Shown: positions 35,034 to 45,242 of the stretch, one piece after another
Layout: the number at the start of each line of letters is the position of its first letter
Position numbering within the stretch: position 1 is the stretch's first letter
NCBI GenBank assembly: GCA_001632425.1
Contig: KV425624.1
Span: forward strand, 93,034-138,275
Reading direction: 5' to 3'
Source: Neolentinus lepideus HHB14362 ss-1
Lineage: Eukaryota; Basidiomycota; Agaricomycetes; Gloeophyllales; Gloeophyllaceae
Length of the DNA: 45,242 nucleotides
Position numbers and translations under genes: made by a program
The notes under the pieces: model-generated
The model's input: only the letters and a program-made list of their open reading frames with translations
The model's database searches: none
What the model was told of the DNA's origin: nothing

Positions 35034-37048
35034 ATGACATCGCTGCATCCGACGAACGTCGACAAACCTGTGGAGAACATCCATCCGGACAATCTGCCAC
35101 AGTCCAGCAAGACGAAGCTTGCTCAGGCTTTGTCGGTACTCGTTGACCATTCGAGCAAGCACACAGATGTGACACAGAATGTTCACGGGCCGATGCACTT
35201 GATACCCAGCATTCCTTTTCTTCACAAGCTGGTCCCCGAATTGGAGGAGCTGGCGACCAAATACCATATTGGAAACTTCGTCGTTATCAGGGGCACTAGT
35301 GAGCGGATATTTGAGAGCATGCCCATCTACGCCAGGTGAGAGAGGCCGTAAAATCTTCCTTCCATCGCTAAGTCAGATACCAGGATCGGTATGCATTTGC
35401 TTTTCTACGGAAAGGAGCAAGTCGAGTTACTGGAAGGGAACAGAAAGATCGACGACATCCTTCGTGATGAATCCATCAAAGCAAGGCGTTTCCCAGCTCG
35501 AGTCACGTTCCTGACAGCTGATCGTGTCCGCTCCACAGGAAGGGAAGATATATAACAGTTCTGAATCCGTCAAATCGATCTCCTCGTTTATCTCTACGTA
35601 CAAGATTCAGCTGGACGAACTTCTCGATCCAGATCTCAGTCACTACAAATGTTTCAATGAGTTCTTCTACAGGTGGGTACTGCTGAGATTTCTTCCGTGC
35701 GGTACTCATGGGATTTCAGGCGGCTGAAGCTAGATGCACGCCCGGTTCAATACCTTGACAATCCGTTGTCTTTCTGCAGTCCTGCCGACTGCCGTATGAC
35801 GGTCTACAGTACAGTTGATTCGGCAACGAAGTTCTGGTGAGTCAACAGATCCACACTGCAGTTATGATTCTAATTTCATGTTCAGGATCAAAGGGGACGA
35901 ATTCAGCATCGCAAAGTTACTGAACGTACCCCCAGATTCTGAACGCGCCAAATACTATGAAGGTTCTAGCATGGCAATTTGCCGTCTGGCACCCCAAGAC
36001 TACCATCGCTTCCACTGCCCATTAGATGGAACCGTAACTGGCGAGATCGTAGACATACCAGGGCAGTATTACACTGGTAAGCGCCGCTTTCGTCTGAAGT
36101 GATTGATCCGTACGTTAAGATTCACTTCTCAGTGAACCCACAAGCCGTGAACGAGCCCAAGTTCGACGTCTTCACTGCCAACAAGCGCTCCATCGCCTAT
36201 CTCACGCACGGCCAGACGAGCAAGGAGGTGGCGTACGTTGCAGTTGGTGCGTTGCTCGTTGGGAGTATCGAATGGACTGCCGGGAAGGAGAAGGGCGAGA
36301 TTAAGCGCGGGGACGAACTAGGGTGAGGCGCGTCCTAACTCGGGCTGGGTCTTCATGCTGACAGTCGATCCAGGTATTTCGCGTACGGCGGAAGCACAGT
36401 TATCGTGTTGTTCCCCAAGGGTCTTATCAAGTAAGCCAACTCTTCTTGTATTCATATCTTCGCCCCCCACATTGTACTAGCGACGTCATTCGTCTTGGGT
36501 CTAGCTTCGGACTCAATCAGAAGTTTATCTGATATCTCCGATTTTTATGCGCCTACACCTCAATTGCTTTGTCTTGCTAGTTCAGTGCTAGTGTACATCT
36601 TGCTTCTTGATTCCGTGTCTCATTACTGCGTGTTGCGTGTTCACTCACACTAACCATATTCGGTTCAACAGCTTCGACCAAGATTTGGTGCAGAATTCTT
36701 TGGAGCCCGTTGAGACACTTGTGAAGGTGCGTACCTTTGTTCGTTGGGCGAGCTTTTGTGGCGGTGGCGGCCACGAGTTTCTTGATGCCGTGTCTTCATC
36801 GCTAAGGCTTGCGGTGATCAGCCATCATTCTGATTCAGCGATTTCCCACCGCGGGTTCCAATTAGCTAGTGCTTGTCCGTACATCGGTATATGTGCTTTG
36901 GCATCTTCGCGTACATACGGGGTTAGACTTTCACTTTCCCCCTTTTTAATTCTACCAATTGAATTGCGGGGAAGCGTGCTAATCGTATTTGTCCTAGGTG
37001 GGCTATTCGCTGGGACAATGTCCTGATGCTGGATCGGTTCCCGCGTGA
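35034..37048 (+). CDS. phosphatidylserine decarboxylase-like protein
   Basis: Nine exons: 35034-35335, 35384-35480, 35539-35672, 35720-35836, 35886-36076, 36133-36322, 36374-36430, 36672-36726 and 36998-37048, giving 397 aa. Family core: RIGMHLLFYGKEQVELL, the FNEFFYR motif, YHRFHCPLDGTVTGEI, VAYVAVGALLVGSIEW, and YFAYGGSTVIVLFPKG. In PSD the Ser of the (L/G)GST site becomes the pyruvoyl cofactor after self-cleavage; here it reads GGST, so autoprocessing is plausible. No signal or membrane segment is seen, which points to a soluble member. The wider family includes non-lipid decarboxylases such as PsiD, so the substrate is open. The last two introns are long (241 and 271 bp) and intron 2 may start with GC (35481). 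Confidence 0.87.
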
Positions 37049-37191
37049 GATGCCCCGTTGTTTGTACCGCTACTTGAATCCGTGGACTTTCCTGTATCGT
37101 TAGAGGACCTGTACCAGAGCCCGTTGAAAAGATTGAGCTCCAGACGGTGGCTATGCGGGTTGATATAGCGCTATTGTTAGTCAATTGTGGG

Positions 37192-38020
37192 ACTAGTACG
37201 GCGTGTGACAGCATGAAGAAATATTCTGATTGGTGTAGTGCGTTTCCGGTGTCGTGCTAGCTGAGATTAGATTGTCATGCGTGATCATGATATCGAAAGT
37301 TGTTACTATGCCATCAGAGGACCAGCGATGATTGGGCACAGCAGGGGGTTCACCCTGTATAACTAGTACGGCGTAATGACAGCGTGAAGGAATATTCTGA
37401 TTGGTGTAGTGCGTGTCCGGTGTTGGGGGCGTGCTAGCTGCGACTAGATTATAATTAATATTGGTTATTGTGTCATCAGAGGATCAGTGATGATTGGGTG
37501 AAGGGGGTTCACCCTGCCTCAACTTCGAATGTACGAGCGATCAGGCAAAGAGTAGCTATAGGAGGAGTGGTGTCGACATGACGATTGTAAGAGGCGAGCT
37601 CGAGCAAGAGACGCGGTTCACTTCCTGTCCTTGTTTACAGATTGTTATGTGTGATCATGATATTGTAAGTGGTTACTGTGTCATCAGAGGACCAGTGATG
37701 ATTGGGCGCAGCAGGGGCTTCAACCTGTAGGACTAGTACAGCGTAATGACAGCGTGAAGGAATATTCTGATTGGCGTAGTGCGTGTCCGGTGTTGTGTGC
37801 GTGCCAGCTAATACGACTAGGTTGTTATGCGCGATATTGGAATTGGTTATTGTGTCATCAGAGAACCAGTGATGATTGGGTGAAGGGGGTTCACTATGCT
37901 TCAACTTCGAAGGTACGAACAATCATGCAAAGAGTAGAATTGGAGTGTTGTCGACATGACGACTAGAAAGAGGCGAGCTCGAGCAAGAGACGCGTTTCAC
38001 TTTCTGTCCTTGTTTACTCC
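37192..38020. repeat. modular tandem repeat (A-B / A-B'-C-B / A-B'-C)
   Basis: Three direct copies begin with ACTAGTAC(G/A)GCGT at 37192, 37362 and 37732, each followed by AATATTCTGATTGG. A second module ending CATCAGAG...GATGATTGGG occurs four times (near 37312, 37470, 37682, 37856). A third module (GGCGAGCTCGAGCAAGAGACGCG) occurs at about 37591 and 37973. The full unit is 370 bp (37362-37731); the first copy lacks module C and the last lacks the final B. No coding pattern is seen. Confidence 0.85.
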
Positions 38021-39004
38021 ATTGAGCTCAAGAGTCAAGATATTGCATGTGGCACGGGTTTGCTCCCGAGCTCGGTGTCCTCGGGCATCCGAGGGGAACG
38101 GGGTAGACAGGCATTTCCGGTTCCTTTCCGGCTGTCATGAGCAAGACGCCTCCTGAGGGTGTATGCATATCCCGGAGCAAGGCGCTACATGTGCACTAGT
38201 AGTCGACATTTGACGTGAATATGTAGACGATGTAGAGCTGCTTGTCCTCAGAGTCCAACTAAGCTTGCGGGGTACGCAGGACTTTGAGTGATGTTTTCAC
38301 TCGGCACAAGGACTCGGAACCGAATTGGTCACTATTTCAAAGATGATTAGGTTTCGATCGTGTTGTACTGCACACCCTTGTCCCCAACTACTACGAGAGC
38401 GCTATGTTGCCATGAAGTTGGTTTTGAACACCAGTATGATTCTTCGTTGTTCACTGGAGTACAACGCTTCTCGCTGTACAATCTTCTCTGCAGTAGATTC
38501 TCCCGGCGTATTTTCCGGTGAATTTAGCAACCGTGTGCCCGCCATCAGGAACCTGCGGAGAAGTCACGCCTGACTTCCCGCAAGATTGACTCGTGACCAC
38601 GAGATCAGCGACGACGGTTAAACGGCTGATCTGAAGCCGGGGGTATCAGAAATGACTATCGTGGCTGACGCTACTACTGAAATCATTAGAAGACAAAGAT
38701 GCTAGATGGAGATATAATATGAGCGCTTTCTGCGGGTCCTCGAATCGTTTTCCCGTTCCCGTGCTTCCATGCATGTGCCATGAACCGCGCGTTGGATGAG
38801 TTCTTGGACTCCAAGAGGCGGGATGGATATCGGCCGGCAGCTGCGCGCGGTTTTTATTAGAAGTATCTTTGAGATCTGAAGGTGGGCACTTCAACAGGTT
38901 CTCGATAAATATTTCGATTCTGACATGACTCATATGTTAGCCAATTCTTCTTTCTGAGCGCCGAGCAGCTTTGCATGAGGACGAAGATTCACATTAATTG
39001 CGCT
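38021..39004. other. non-coding, nothing firm
   Basis: About 1 kb. A minus-strand ATG frame (38646-38933, 95 codons) has no recognisable domain and is not called. No repeat beyond the module end was seen. Confidence 0.35.
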
Positions 39005-39026
39005 AAGTCAGAATCGTACTGGAATC

Positions 39027-39054
39027 GCAGGAACGCTTCCGGAGGCGTTCCTGC
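39027..39054. repeat. perfect 10-bp hairpin
   Basis: Arms GCAGGAACGC (39027-39036) and GCGTTCCTGC (39045-39054) are exact reverse complements around an 8-base, partly self-pairing loop. It sits in a segment rich in GAATCG words. Role unknown; no U-tract follows that would suggest a terminator. Confidence 0.5.
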
Positions 39055-40325
39055 ACTCGAGAATCACAATTCTGAACTGTCTATAGTAACACTTGTATAG
39101 GGTCTTAGATAGGGTAAATTAGATCTATCTAGTGTACAAAATTTATACCGGCCGCCCATCTACAACCTGGGGTTGTCTTGTTCTCTATCTCTCACAGCCT
39201 GAGTGTTCCCTGTCACTTGCTCTGCTGCAGCTGCAGTGCGCTACTGGTAATGATGGTCAGACCGAAGAAAACAAAACCTGCAGAGAAGTCACCTGATGAG
39301 GATAACAATTAGTTGTGTAGGTACAAGGAGTAGTCATCGAAAAAGCTAGTAGCTAGTCTACATGCACCAGTACAGGAATTGCGCAAGAAATGGCTGCGAG
39401 AATCGCCCTGGGCAGAGTGAAACCCGAATCTGCTCCGATTCTCGAAGTCAGAATTGAGTCAGAATCTCACCCAGAATCGTGCGAGAATCGCTCACTCTGA
39501 CCAGGCCTATTTCAATGACCGGATACAACGAGAACAAGAGCAGCACCATACACGAGTAACACGACGAAAACAGACCTTAATAGGGGTACGAAAATTGGGC
39601 CATCCGGCCTCGCACGTGCGTGCGGACTTCCCAAGAGACCGGTCTACCCGTCGGACTCCAAACGGAATCCCAGCAAGTTCTCAAAAGACATTTCGATGCG
39701 AAGAGAATCACAAATCGAATTTAAACTTGCTGGAGGCCCGCTCGCGTCGGGTCGAAGCTTTGGACTATCGGGAACTAACCGCGATCTGAGCTTATTTAAG
39801 TTGAGCCATGGAGTTAATGGTACGCTCCTCGATGAACGTCAGCACCATGGCTACGCCTGCACTTTGACTTGTCAATGTCAGTTTCAACAGTCCCGAGGTG
39901 GTTAGACCCCGTGGTGATAGTGTATCTTAATAAACGTCACCTTTAAATTTCTTCCGTAGTCGCGACTAGTAGTAGGTTCCTGGGCTTCCGATATCGAGGG
40001 CTGTGGCTTGGTTCTCCCGGTTCCTTACTGGAATATTATTCGCTTCCCATGCGAGGAAGAGCCAGACGTGTATAGCTGATATGTATGTATGTGGTATTAC
40101 AACCTGGGGAGGATCCCCCAGCCGAGAGAGTACTTAGCCCATATATGTATAACGATGATGACGAGGCCGAAATGAACGGAATGCTAGCTAACATGGATGA
40201 TTACAGTACACTTGACGAGAGATAGAGAGAGGGAGAAGGAAAAGAGCGACATAAATAGCCCATGATACATATAGCAGGCAATAAGAGATACGCGATACAG
40301 TAGTAGAGTGTTTAGGGTTTAGGGT
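39055..40325. other. non-coding region with GAATC-rich segment
   Basis: The segment 39395-39500 repeats GAATC/GATTC words, with CTGGGCAGAGTGA near its left side and TCACTCTGACCAG at its right, an imperfect inverted pair. A short frame at 39250-39309 begins MVRPKKTKPAEKSPDE and stops after 19 codons. Possibly a decayed mobile element; no terminal structure could be fixed. Confidence 0.3.
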
Positions 40326-41470
40326 TTAGTGGTACGGCTGCGCAAAGGAGGGAAGAGGCATAGGAGGGTACGCGTCGTACGGGTTGATGCCGCCGTACAG
40401 CGACTCTTTCGCCGACTGCAGATAGGGGTCGTCGTACACCGCCTGATACGAACTATAGTACTCTGGCTGCTGTTGCTGCGCGTCCCTGAGATCGCGATCA
40501 TTTGTGAGTCCCTATACTAGCGCGACAGATAAACCGAATACTCACAAGGTGTACTGGCTGACAGACGGCGAGGCCTGGTGCTGGGGGACGCACGGGGACG
40601 GGGCGTAATACCCCAGCGCCGGCGGCGACTGTGGCAGGAACGGCATCGACGCGGCGTGCCGCATCGGGCGCGGCGCGTATATCGACTGCTGCTGCTGCGC
40701 GGCGGGGAACTCGTACTGCACCATCCCCTCGCCAGCGTACAGCGGCGGCGCGACGTACGCGAACGTGTCCGTGCTCAAGGTCGGCATGGGGCACGCGAGG
40801 TCGGGCGCGCTGTTGCGCCGGGGCTGGTCGGTCTGCCAAGGCTGGTCGATCTGCCGGGGCTGGTCGCTGTTGTGCTGGGTCTGGTCGGTCGACTCGGTGT
40901 CGGAGAGGTCCGGCGTGGAGGAGGTGCTGAGCGTCCCCCGTCGTTTGCGCCGGTTGAGCGTCGTGCTGCGTGTGCGCTTGGCGGCGTCGGCGACGTACGT
41001 GCACGTGTGCCCCCGCGCGAGACAGCGCGCGCAGGAGGGTCTGTCCCCGCTGCACTGTGAGGTAAAAGTAAAAGGTAAAATATCCGATCAGCGCGCTTCT
41101 CAAGAATTCGGCTGAGGGGGCAAAAACGCACTTTGGCTTTTCTCTCTCTGCACTTCTCGCACGCCTGCGTCGTTCGCTGGTTTTTCAGGGGCGTCGGGGA
41201 CCGCAGGAATATACACGCGCCCTCAGGCCCGGGCAGTGTGCCCGCCTCGTACTGGTGGTACGCCGAGCCCCACGGGACGTTGTACGGTATGAGGTTCCAC
41301 GAGTCCTCCGCCTCGGACGGCGTGGGCGGCGCGGAGTCGAACGTGGCGGTCGAGGCGGTGGAGAGCGGCGAGTGCGTACACGGGCGGAAGGTGGCGGGGC
41401 TGCCCTCTGAGTAGTTGTGGCGCAGGTGGTGTGTGGGGTGGGCCCGGGCGGGGCGACGGTGGTGCTCCAT
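40326..41470 (-). CDS. Zn2Cys6 fungal transcription factor
   Basis: Three exons, minus strand: 41132-41470, 40546-41054 and 40326-40485, giving 335 aa. The binuclear zinc cluster is formed across the first splice join: ACEKCRERKAK, then CSGDRPSCARCLARGHTC, with six cysteines at the usual spacing. It is followed by a basic stretch (AAKRTRSTTLNRRKRR) that could serve in DNA binding or nuclear import. The remainder is low-complexity, with DQP(R/W)Q-type repeats, a QQQQ tract and Pro/Tyr-rich sequence, and has no fungal-specific middle homology domain. The N-terminus holds a Ser/Thr-Pro region. It is expected to be nuclear; targets are unknown. Splice phase supports all junctions. Confidence 0.88.
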
Positions 41471-43084
41471 ATCTTCGCCCGCGCTGAACTGGAGATTTAG
41501 ACCTGCAGCAGCTGGTCTCCGCAGACGACTCTGGTTTGCAACTGCAGGGAGAGAGAGGCTGGAATAATGACGGTCGGCGGCGGAAGCGGTCTGAAATATC
41601 GCGTTTGCGTCAGGGTAGGCCTAGTCATATATCTCGCGGAATTCACGAACCACTGATGCCATGGGGATGGGTAATGAGTTATGAATGAGGTACGCTGATG
41701 AGTGTCGGGGATACGGGTACAAAATAAATATCGAGGATTTGAGCAAGCGAGGCGCGAGTGGGACGGTGCGCCATATTTAAGTATGGGGCCAAATATCAAG
41801 GGTCTGGGCATGGGCAGTGCGACAGAAGGTGCACACGGGCGCTTCGCGAGGGCATCTGAGATCCCGATCTTGCGCTGCCCGATGGGATCGCGCGGCAGAA
41901 TTCGCAGCGCCGCCTCTGAACAAATAACCCCAAACCGAGAATTCGCGATTAACCTCGCCTTCTATCCACTAGCAGAAGATGCGGCCACTAAGAGAAGATG
42001 TCGACGAGTTTGCTTACGAACGGAATATGTGTCCACTAACAGAAGATATGCTGTTGTCTTGCCGAGATACAACTCGAGCTGTCCACTCGCGAGACTCGAT
42101 GCACTTGCACTCCTATAGCGTATCAAGGTACTCGCTGCACCGACATAGGGCATTTTGTCACTGGGTGGTCCGAGGGTACTACAAGCGTACCTGTCTGCCT
42201 CCTGTGCCCGTACCTGACCGGCCGCCAGTCCACATAAAGAAAATAATAGACAGATTAGCGTGCGATTCCGTTATTCGGCCGACGCGCGCCTACCTTAATT
42301 GGAGGGTTCTTCGACCATTTGCACGCAATAATCAGAGCAGTTTGAATTCGTGGTCAAGTGGCAAGATATACGCGCGTGATGGTCTGTCGTGGATGAGCTT
42401 CCGACTCTCCAGCTGGCCCTTCTGATCCAAAAATCGTACCGCCGCAAAAAATGGCACGAGTTGAAGAACAGTAAGTATTTTGCGGCGATGCTCCCTGTCA
42501 GTGGTGGACGAAACAACATCGCGTGCAAACCTGCAATAGTCGCTCAATGGTGCAAACCCGCAATAGTCGCTCAATAATGCAATATTCAGCACAATATTTA
42601 CTGCCTGATAAACCACGTGCACTCCTCGTCGGCAAGCCTGTACATCCATACACCCACTATCTATCTATCTATCACTCACTCACTCATTCATGCAGAAGGA
42701 GTTCACTGCAAACAACGTTAACTCCGGATTCACGGAGGTCTGTGGCTCGCTAAGTGGAAGTGACGGCCAAGATTACGGATAAAAAAAGAAGTCACGGGTA
42801 TACCGGGCACCCAAAGAAATTCGGACACTTGAGGCACACACGGATATTATTGGTTGCCATCGCCGGCTTTCTTTTAAATATTTCCATCCCACAGCTTGTC
42901 GGCTTGGCGATGGGAGCGAGAGGCAGCTGTCAGCACTAGTATTAAACGTTAGTGGCCGAAGTCGCTGGCTCATGACGCGCTTGGTGATAACAGACGCGCT
43001 CCGATTGCGACGAATGGAATGTTATAGAATATACACAGGGATTTCGAGAAAAGAACTGCGATGAGAGGGACGAACGATCAACTT
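41471..43084. other. 1.6-kb non-coding region
   Basis: No gene is supported. It contains the promoter of the Zn2Cys6 gene, near-repeats of CCACTA(A/G)(C/G)AGAAGAT at about 41966, 41985 and 42032, and a 27-bp tandem duplication near 42522-42576. Confidence 0.4.
42522..42576. repeat. two-copy 27-bp tandem repeat
   Basis: GTGCAAACCTGCAATAGTCG continuing CTCAATG is followed directly by a near-identical copy (GTGCAAACCCGCAATAGTCG continuing CTCAATA). Only two changes separate them, so the duplication is recent. No function is apparent. Confidence 0.7.
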
Positions 43085-43555
43085 TCAAGTCGTCGGATCG
43101 TGCAGAACGGCGAGGAGATACCGCTCGTCTACCGCGCCAACGATGAGACACACGTACAGGACCACGAAGACATACGCCGACCACTCACCGGGCGAAATCA
43201 TAATCTCGTGCCGCCTCGTGCGGATCCTCATAAACCTCACATCGTCCTGCCATCGCCAATCGTAAACCAAACACATCCACCTAATCAACCCAACTCACCG
43301 CATCCCGCCCCTCCGCACTGACGTCCGCCAGCCCCGCCTGCACGCTCTCGACGATCCTCCCGATCGCCTGCGCGTACTTGCGCCCCTGCTCGCCCTCGAA
43401 GACGACGCCCGAGTGGCGGATGATGCTCACCGGCTGGGATCGCGAGAGCAGCATGTACCCGAGCACGGAGCGGTGCGAGGAGAGCAGCGCGAGGGTCTGC
43501 TCGAGCTCGGGCGGTGGGGGGAGGTTCGGGCTTGGTGTAGTGGGTGCATTGTTGC
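43085..43555 (-). CDS. roadblock/LC7 dynein light chain, N-terminus unresolved
   Basis: Minus-strand exons 43299-43555, 43189-43246 and 43085-43128 give about 119 residues of a roadblock-type light chain: PPELEQTLALLSSHRSVLGYM, then QPVSIIRHSGVVFEGEQG, YAQAIGRIVESVQ, VRFMRIRTRRHEIMISP and DERYLLAVLHDPTT. Family members are about 100-130 aa homodimers bound to the dynein intermediate chain, so the called part is nearly the full domain. The first exon or start codon was not found. The acceptor at 43556 (CCATAG) needs one base from an upstream exon, and the ATGs near 43680-43690 do not supply that phase. The upstream sequence is a Thr/Ser/Asn-rich simple stretch (ACATCA-type repeats, about 43570-43612). 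Confidence 0.82.
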
Positions 43556-44190
43556 CTATGGGCGGGTAAGTCGATGTTGATGTTGATATTGATGCTGATG
43601 TTGTTGTTGCTGCTACGGACGTCTTCGCGTATACGTATACGGTGAGAACGGGACCATCGAGCGAGGATAGCTAGCTAGCGAGACTGACCATGGTACCGAT
43701 GTGGCTTGTGGACCGTCGATTCAGTGCGTCGTGTGGCGTTGTTTGCGCCTATTGTCCCCGGGCCGCGGTAAAATGTAAATAACTCCAAACATGCGCATAC
43801 AGGACGCTAGATCTCAATAAGGTTACGCCGACGCGTATCTAGGAGGGACGCCACAATCAGCCGACGTGCACTAACGGCCTGACGTACGGAGGGTCAGAAT
43901 GAGATAAATGTGTCCCTCGCAATGGAGACTTCGGTGGTATAGATCTACAGTATCTGGTATGGAATGAGACCCTGATACTGGAAAAGTTGATGCTGTTCGG
44001 GTCCCTGCCAGTTTTCCCCTCTTGGTCTTCTTGTTCTCACTCGCCTGGCATATCTCTACGGCGAGTCCACTGCGTTACTGGGCGTCCTTGGTTTGGAACG
44101 CATCCGCCTCTGCATCGTCCAGCAGCACTATTGGCAACTCCTAAGTTCTTTCAAATCTCCCTGTGGCCACGAGCCTCTCATCTGCAAGTA
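43556..44190. other. upstream of roadblock gene, nothing further recognised
   Basis: It contains the simple-sequence stretch GATGTTGATGTTGAT (43573 on) and presumably the promoter and first exon of the roadblock gene. No other gene is supported. Confidence 0.35.
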
Positions 44191-44194
44191 GGTG

Positions 44195-44650
44195 ATACGG
44201 CTCTTTCATCATCTCATCGAGCTCATCTTCCGCGATGACGCCAGGTTCTCCGCGTCCACCGTAAATTTGAGAACTTGCTCAACAATCGCGCGGTTTCTCT
44301 CGCAATCGAACATTGAACGCAGAGTAGCCGACTCGCCGCTTTTTCGCGCAGCTGCTCCTCTGCCTCGGGCATATCTAATATCACAGCCGTATCAGCATTG
44401 ACGAGGAAGCTCCCCTTCCGCTCGCCTTGGCGGGTTTAGCACTGATCATGACGTTTCCTGTGCTCATGTCCCTGTGCAGCACGACATATTCAAGTATCCT
44501 ACGCGCATGCCATGGGTTAGCGAGGAAAAGTCAAACACTGACGAGACAGCACATCCAGAATAGCGTCCAAGATCATGTGCGTGCATTTGGCAGCGCAGAG
44601 AGGCAAATATTCCGACGGGTACTACGACGCATCGACGGTGCACTATGTCG
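44195..44650 (-). pseudogene. FunK1-type kinase remnant
   Basis: Minus strand. A catalytic-loop-like segment, RILEYVVLHRDMSTGNVMIS (about 44500-44440), is followed after a frame change by RG-FLVNADTAVILDM (about 44410-44370), where active FunK1 kinases have a (D)WD or D(L/V)E motif. Upstream are the FunK1-like HRRCVVVPVG and, in another frame, EYLPL and ILDAILD. A plausible intron with a CTAAC branch site lies at about 44500-44555. The frame changes and the loss of the metal-binding Asp suggest a decayed gene. The 5' part may continue beyond 44650. Confidence 0.5.
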
Positions 44651-45242
44651 CCGAACGCCGAGATGCCATTGCATGACCCAAGGGCATTTAGAGGACCGAT
44701 GCAGCTTGTCGTCCACCGCGTCAAATACCAGAGACGATGTTCATCTTCCGTTCCGTACGAATGCCCCGGTCTCTCCGGCTGTCCCTTATCACCACTATGC
44801 CAGTTCTGAGCGCAAGCCGCGGACGGGGTGATATACGTATCGAATGAGTAGAAGGCATTTCGAGACGTATACCAGGTACTCCTTGCTCCAATAGGTCTTG
44901 TTCGCGACGGGTTTGGTCGATCCGTTGCAATCCCCGCCGCCACTTCGACAACATTCACATCAATCGCGCCAGTCGTACCTTCGATGACAACATGTGGCTT
45001 GGTACGGAGAGGGGAAGCAGCGTGGATTCGATTCCACGTTTTCGGTGGCGGCGCAAACCGAGTGTGCATAGAGGATGGATGTGTCCACTGTATGGCAACA
45101 GGGAGTGATCAGCTCGATTTCTGCCGTGGGATGGACCATTTGCCGGCGGCATCCATGTTACGTAATGTTAAGGCCCCGAAAACCGCGAGTAGAATAGTAG
45201 TGTCACACAGTGTGACTATGTAACACGTCAGCTTGTATGGCC
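44651..45242. other. window end, no secure gene
   Basis: A long minus-strand open frame (to 45069) covers this part and may include the N-terminal half of the FunK1-like remnant, but no family motif could be recognised with confidence. Confidence 0.3.

Noticed and set aside
39454..39789. 111-codon plus-strand frame
   Set aside because: Starts with TTG, which is not a fungal start, and has no recognisable domain.
40312..40328. TTTAGGG repeated about twice, telomere-like
   Set aside because: Only two units, of the plant-type heptamer rather than TTAGGG, directly behind the stop of the Zn2Cys6 gene; too short to be an interstitial telomere.
40578..41060. 160-codon plus-strand frame
   Set aside because: Antisense of the GC-rich second exon of the Zn2Cys6 gene.

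Overview
The window reads as nuclear DNA of an Agaricomycete (mushroom-forming basidiomycete), probably a polypore-like genome. The evidence is dense spliced genes with introns of about 45-70 bp, a spermidine synthase-saccharopine dehydrogenase fusion (a basidiomycete arrangement), and members of families expanded in Agaricomycetes: BTB proteins, an F-box protein, TKL-like pseudokinases, a FunK1-type kinase, a DUF6533 membrane protein and a secreted PLC-like protein. Exon structures were worked out by hand from splice sites, reading phase and family resemblance; no alignment or transcript data were used.

Layout. 0.3-4 kb: an intact BTB gene, a small membrane protein (minus strand) and an F-box gene (minus). 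4.5-17 kb is a housekeeping block, all on the plus strand: an Atg14/UVRAG-like autophagy subunit, a TIM-barrel protein of the Tm-1/PEP-hydrolase-like family, a P450, the protein farnesyltransferase beta subunit, and the Spe-Sdh fusion enzyme. 17-22 kb is accessory: a frameshifted BTB pseudogene, a pseudokinase (minus) and a DUF6533 membrane protein (minus). 23-26 kb: an RNF216-like RBR E3 ubiquitin ligase. 26-34.5 kb is a turnover zone: a 386-bp MITE with perfect TIRs and a TA duplication, an UNC93-like transporter pseudogene, a second pseudokinase (inverted paralogue of the first), a PLC-like secreted protein, and a BTB pseudogene whose 3' half is tandemly duplicated. 35-37 kb: a phosphatidylserine-decarboxylase-like gene. 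37.2-38.0 kb: a modular tandem repeat. 40.3-41.5 kb: a Zn2Cys6 regulator (minus). 43.1-43.6 kb: a roadblock dynein light chain (minus). 44.2-45 kb: a decayed FunK1-type kinase (minus).

Most notable observations: a 5-nt micro-exon in the PLC-like gene and an 11-nt micro-exon in the TIM-barrel gene; four likely GC-AG introns among roughly 85 inferred introns; an in-frame upstream ATG that gives the Spe-Sdh enzyme a mitochondrial-type presequence, next to a TGACTCA (Gcn4-type) site inside a perfect inverted repeat; and a pair of pseudokinases that share the same catalytic Asp-to-Asn change. I found no tRNA, rRNA or CRISPR array. I did not find a clearly new multi-gene system; the unusual signals are at the level of gene structure, regulation and gene decay.
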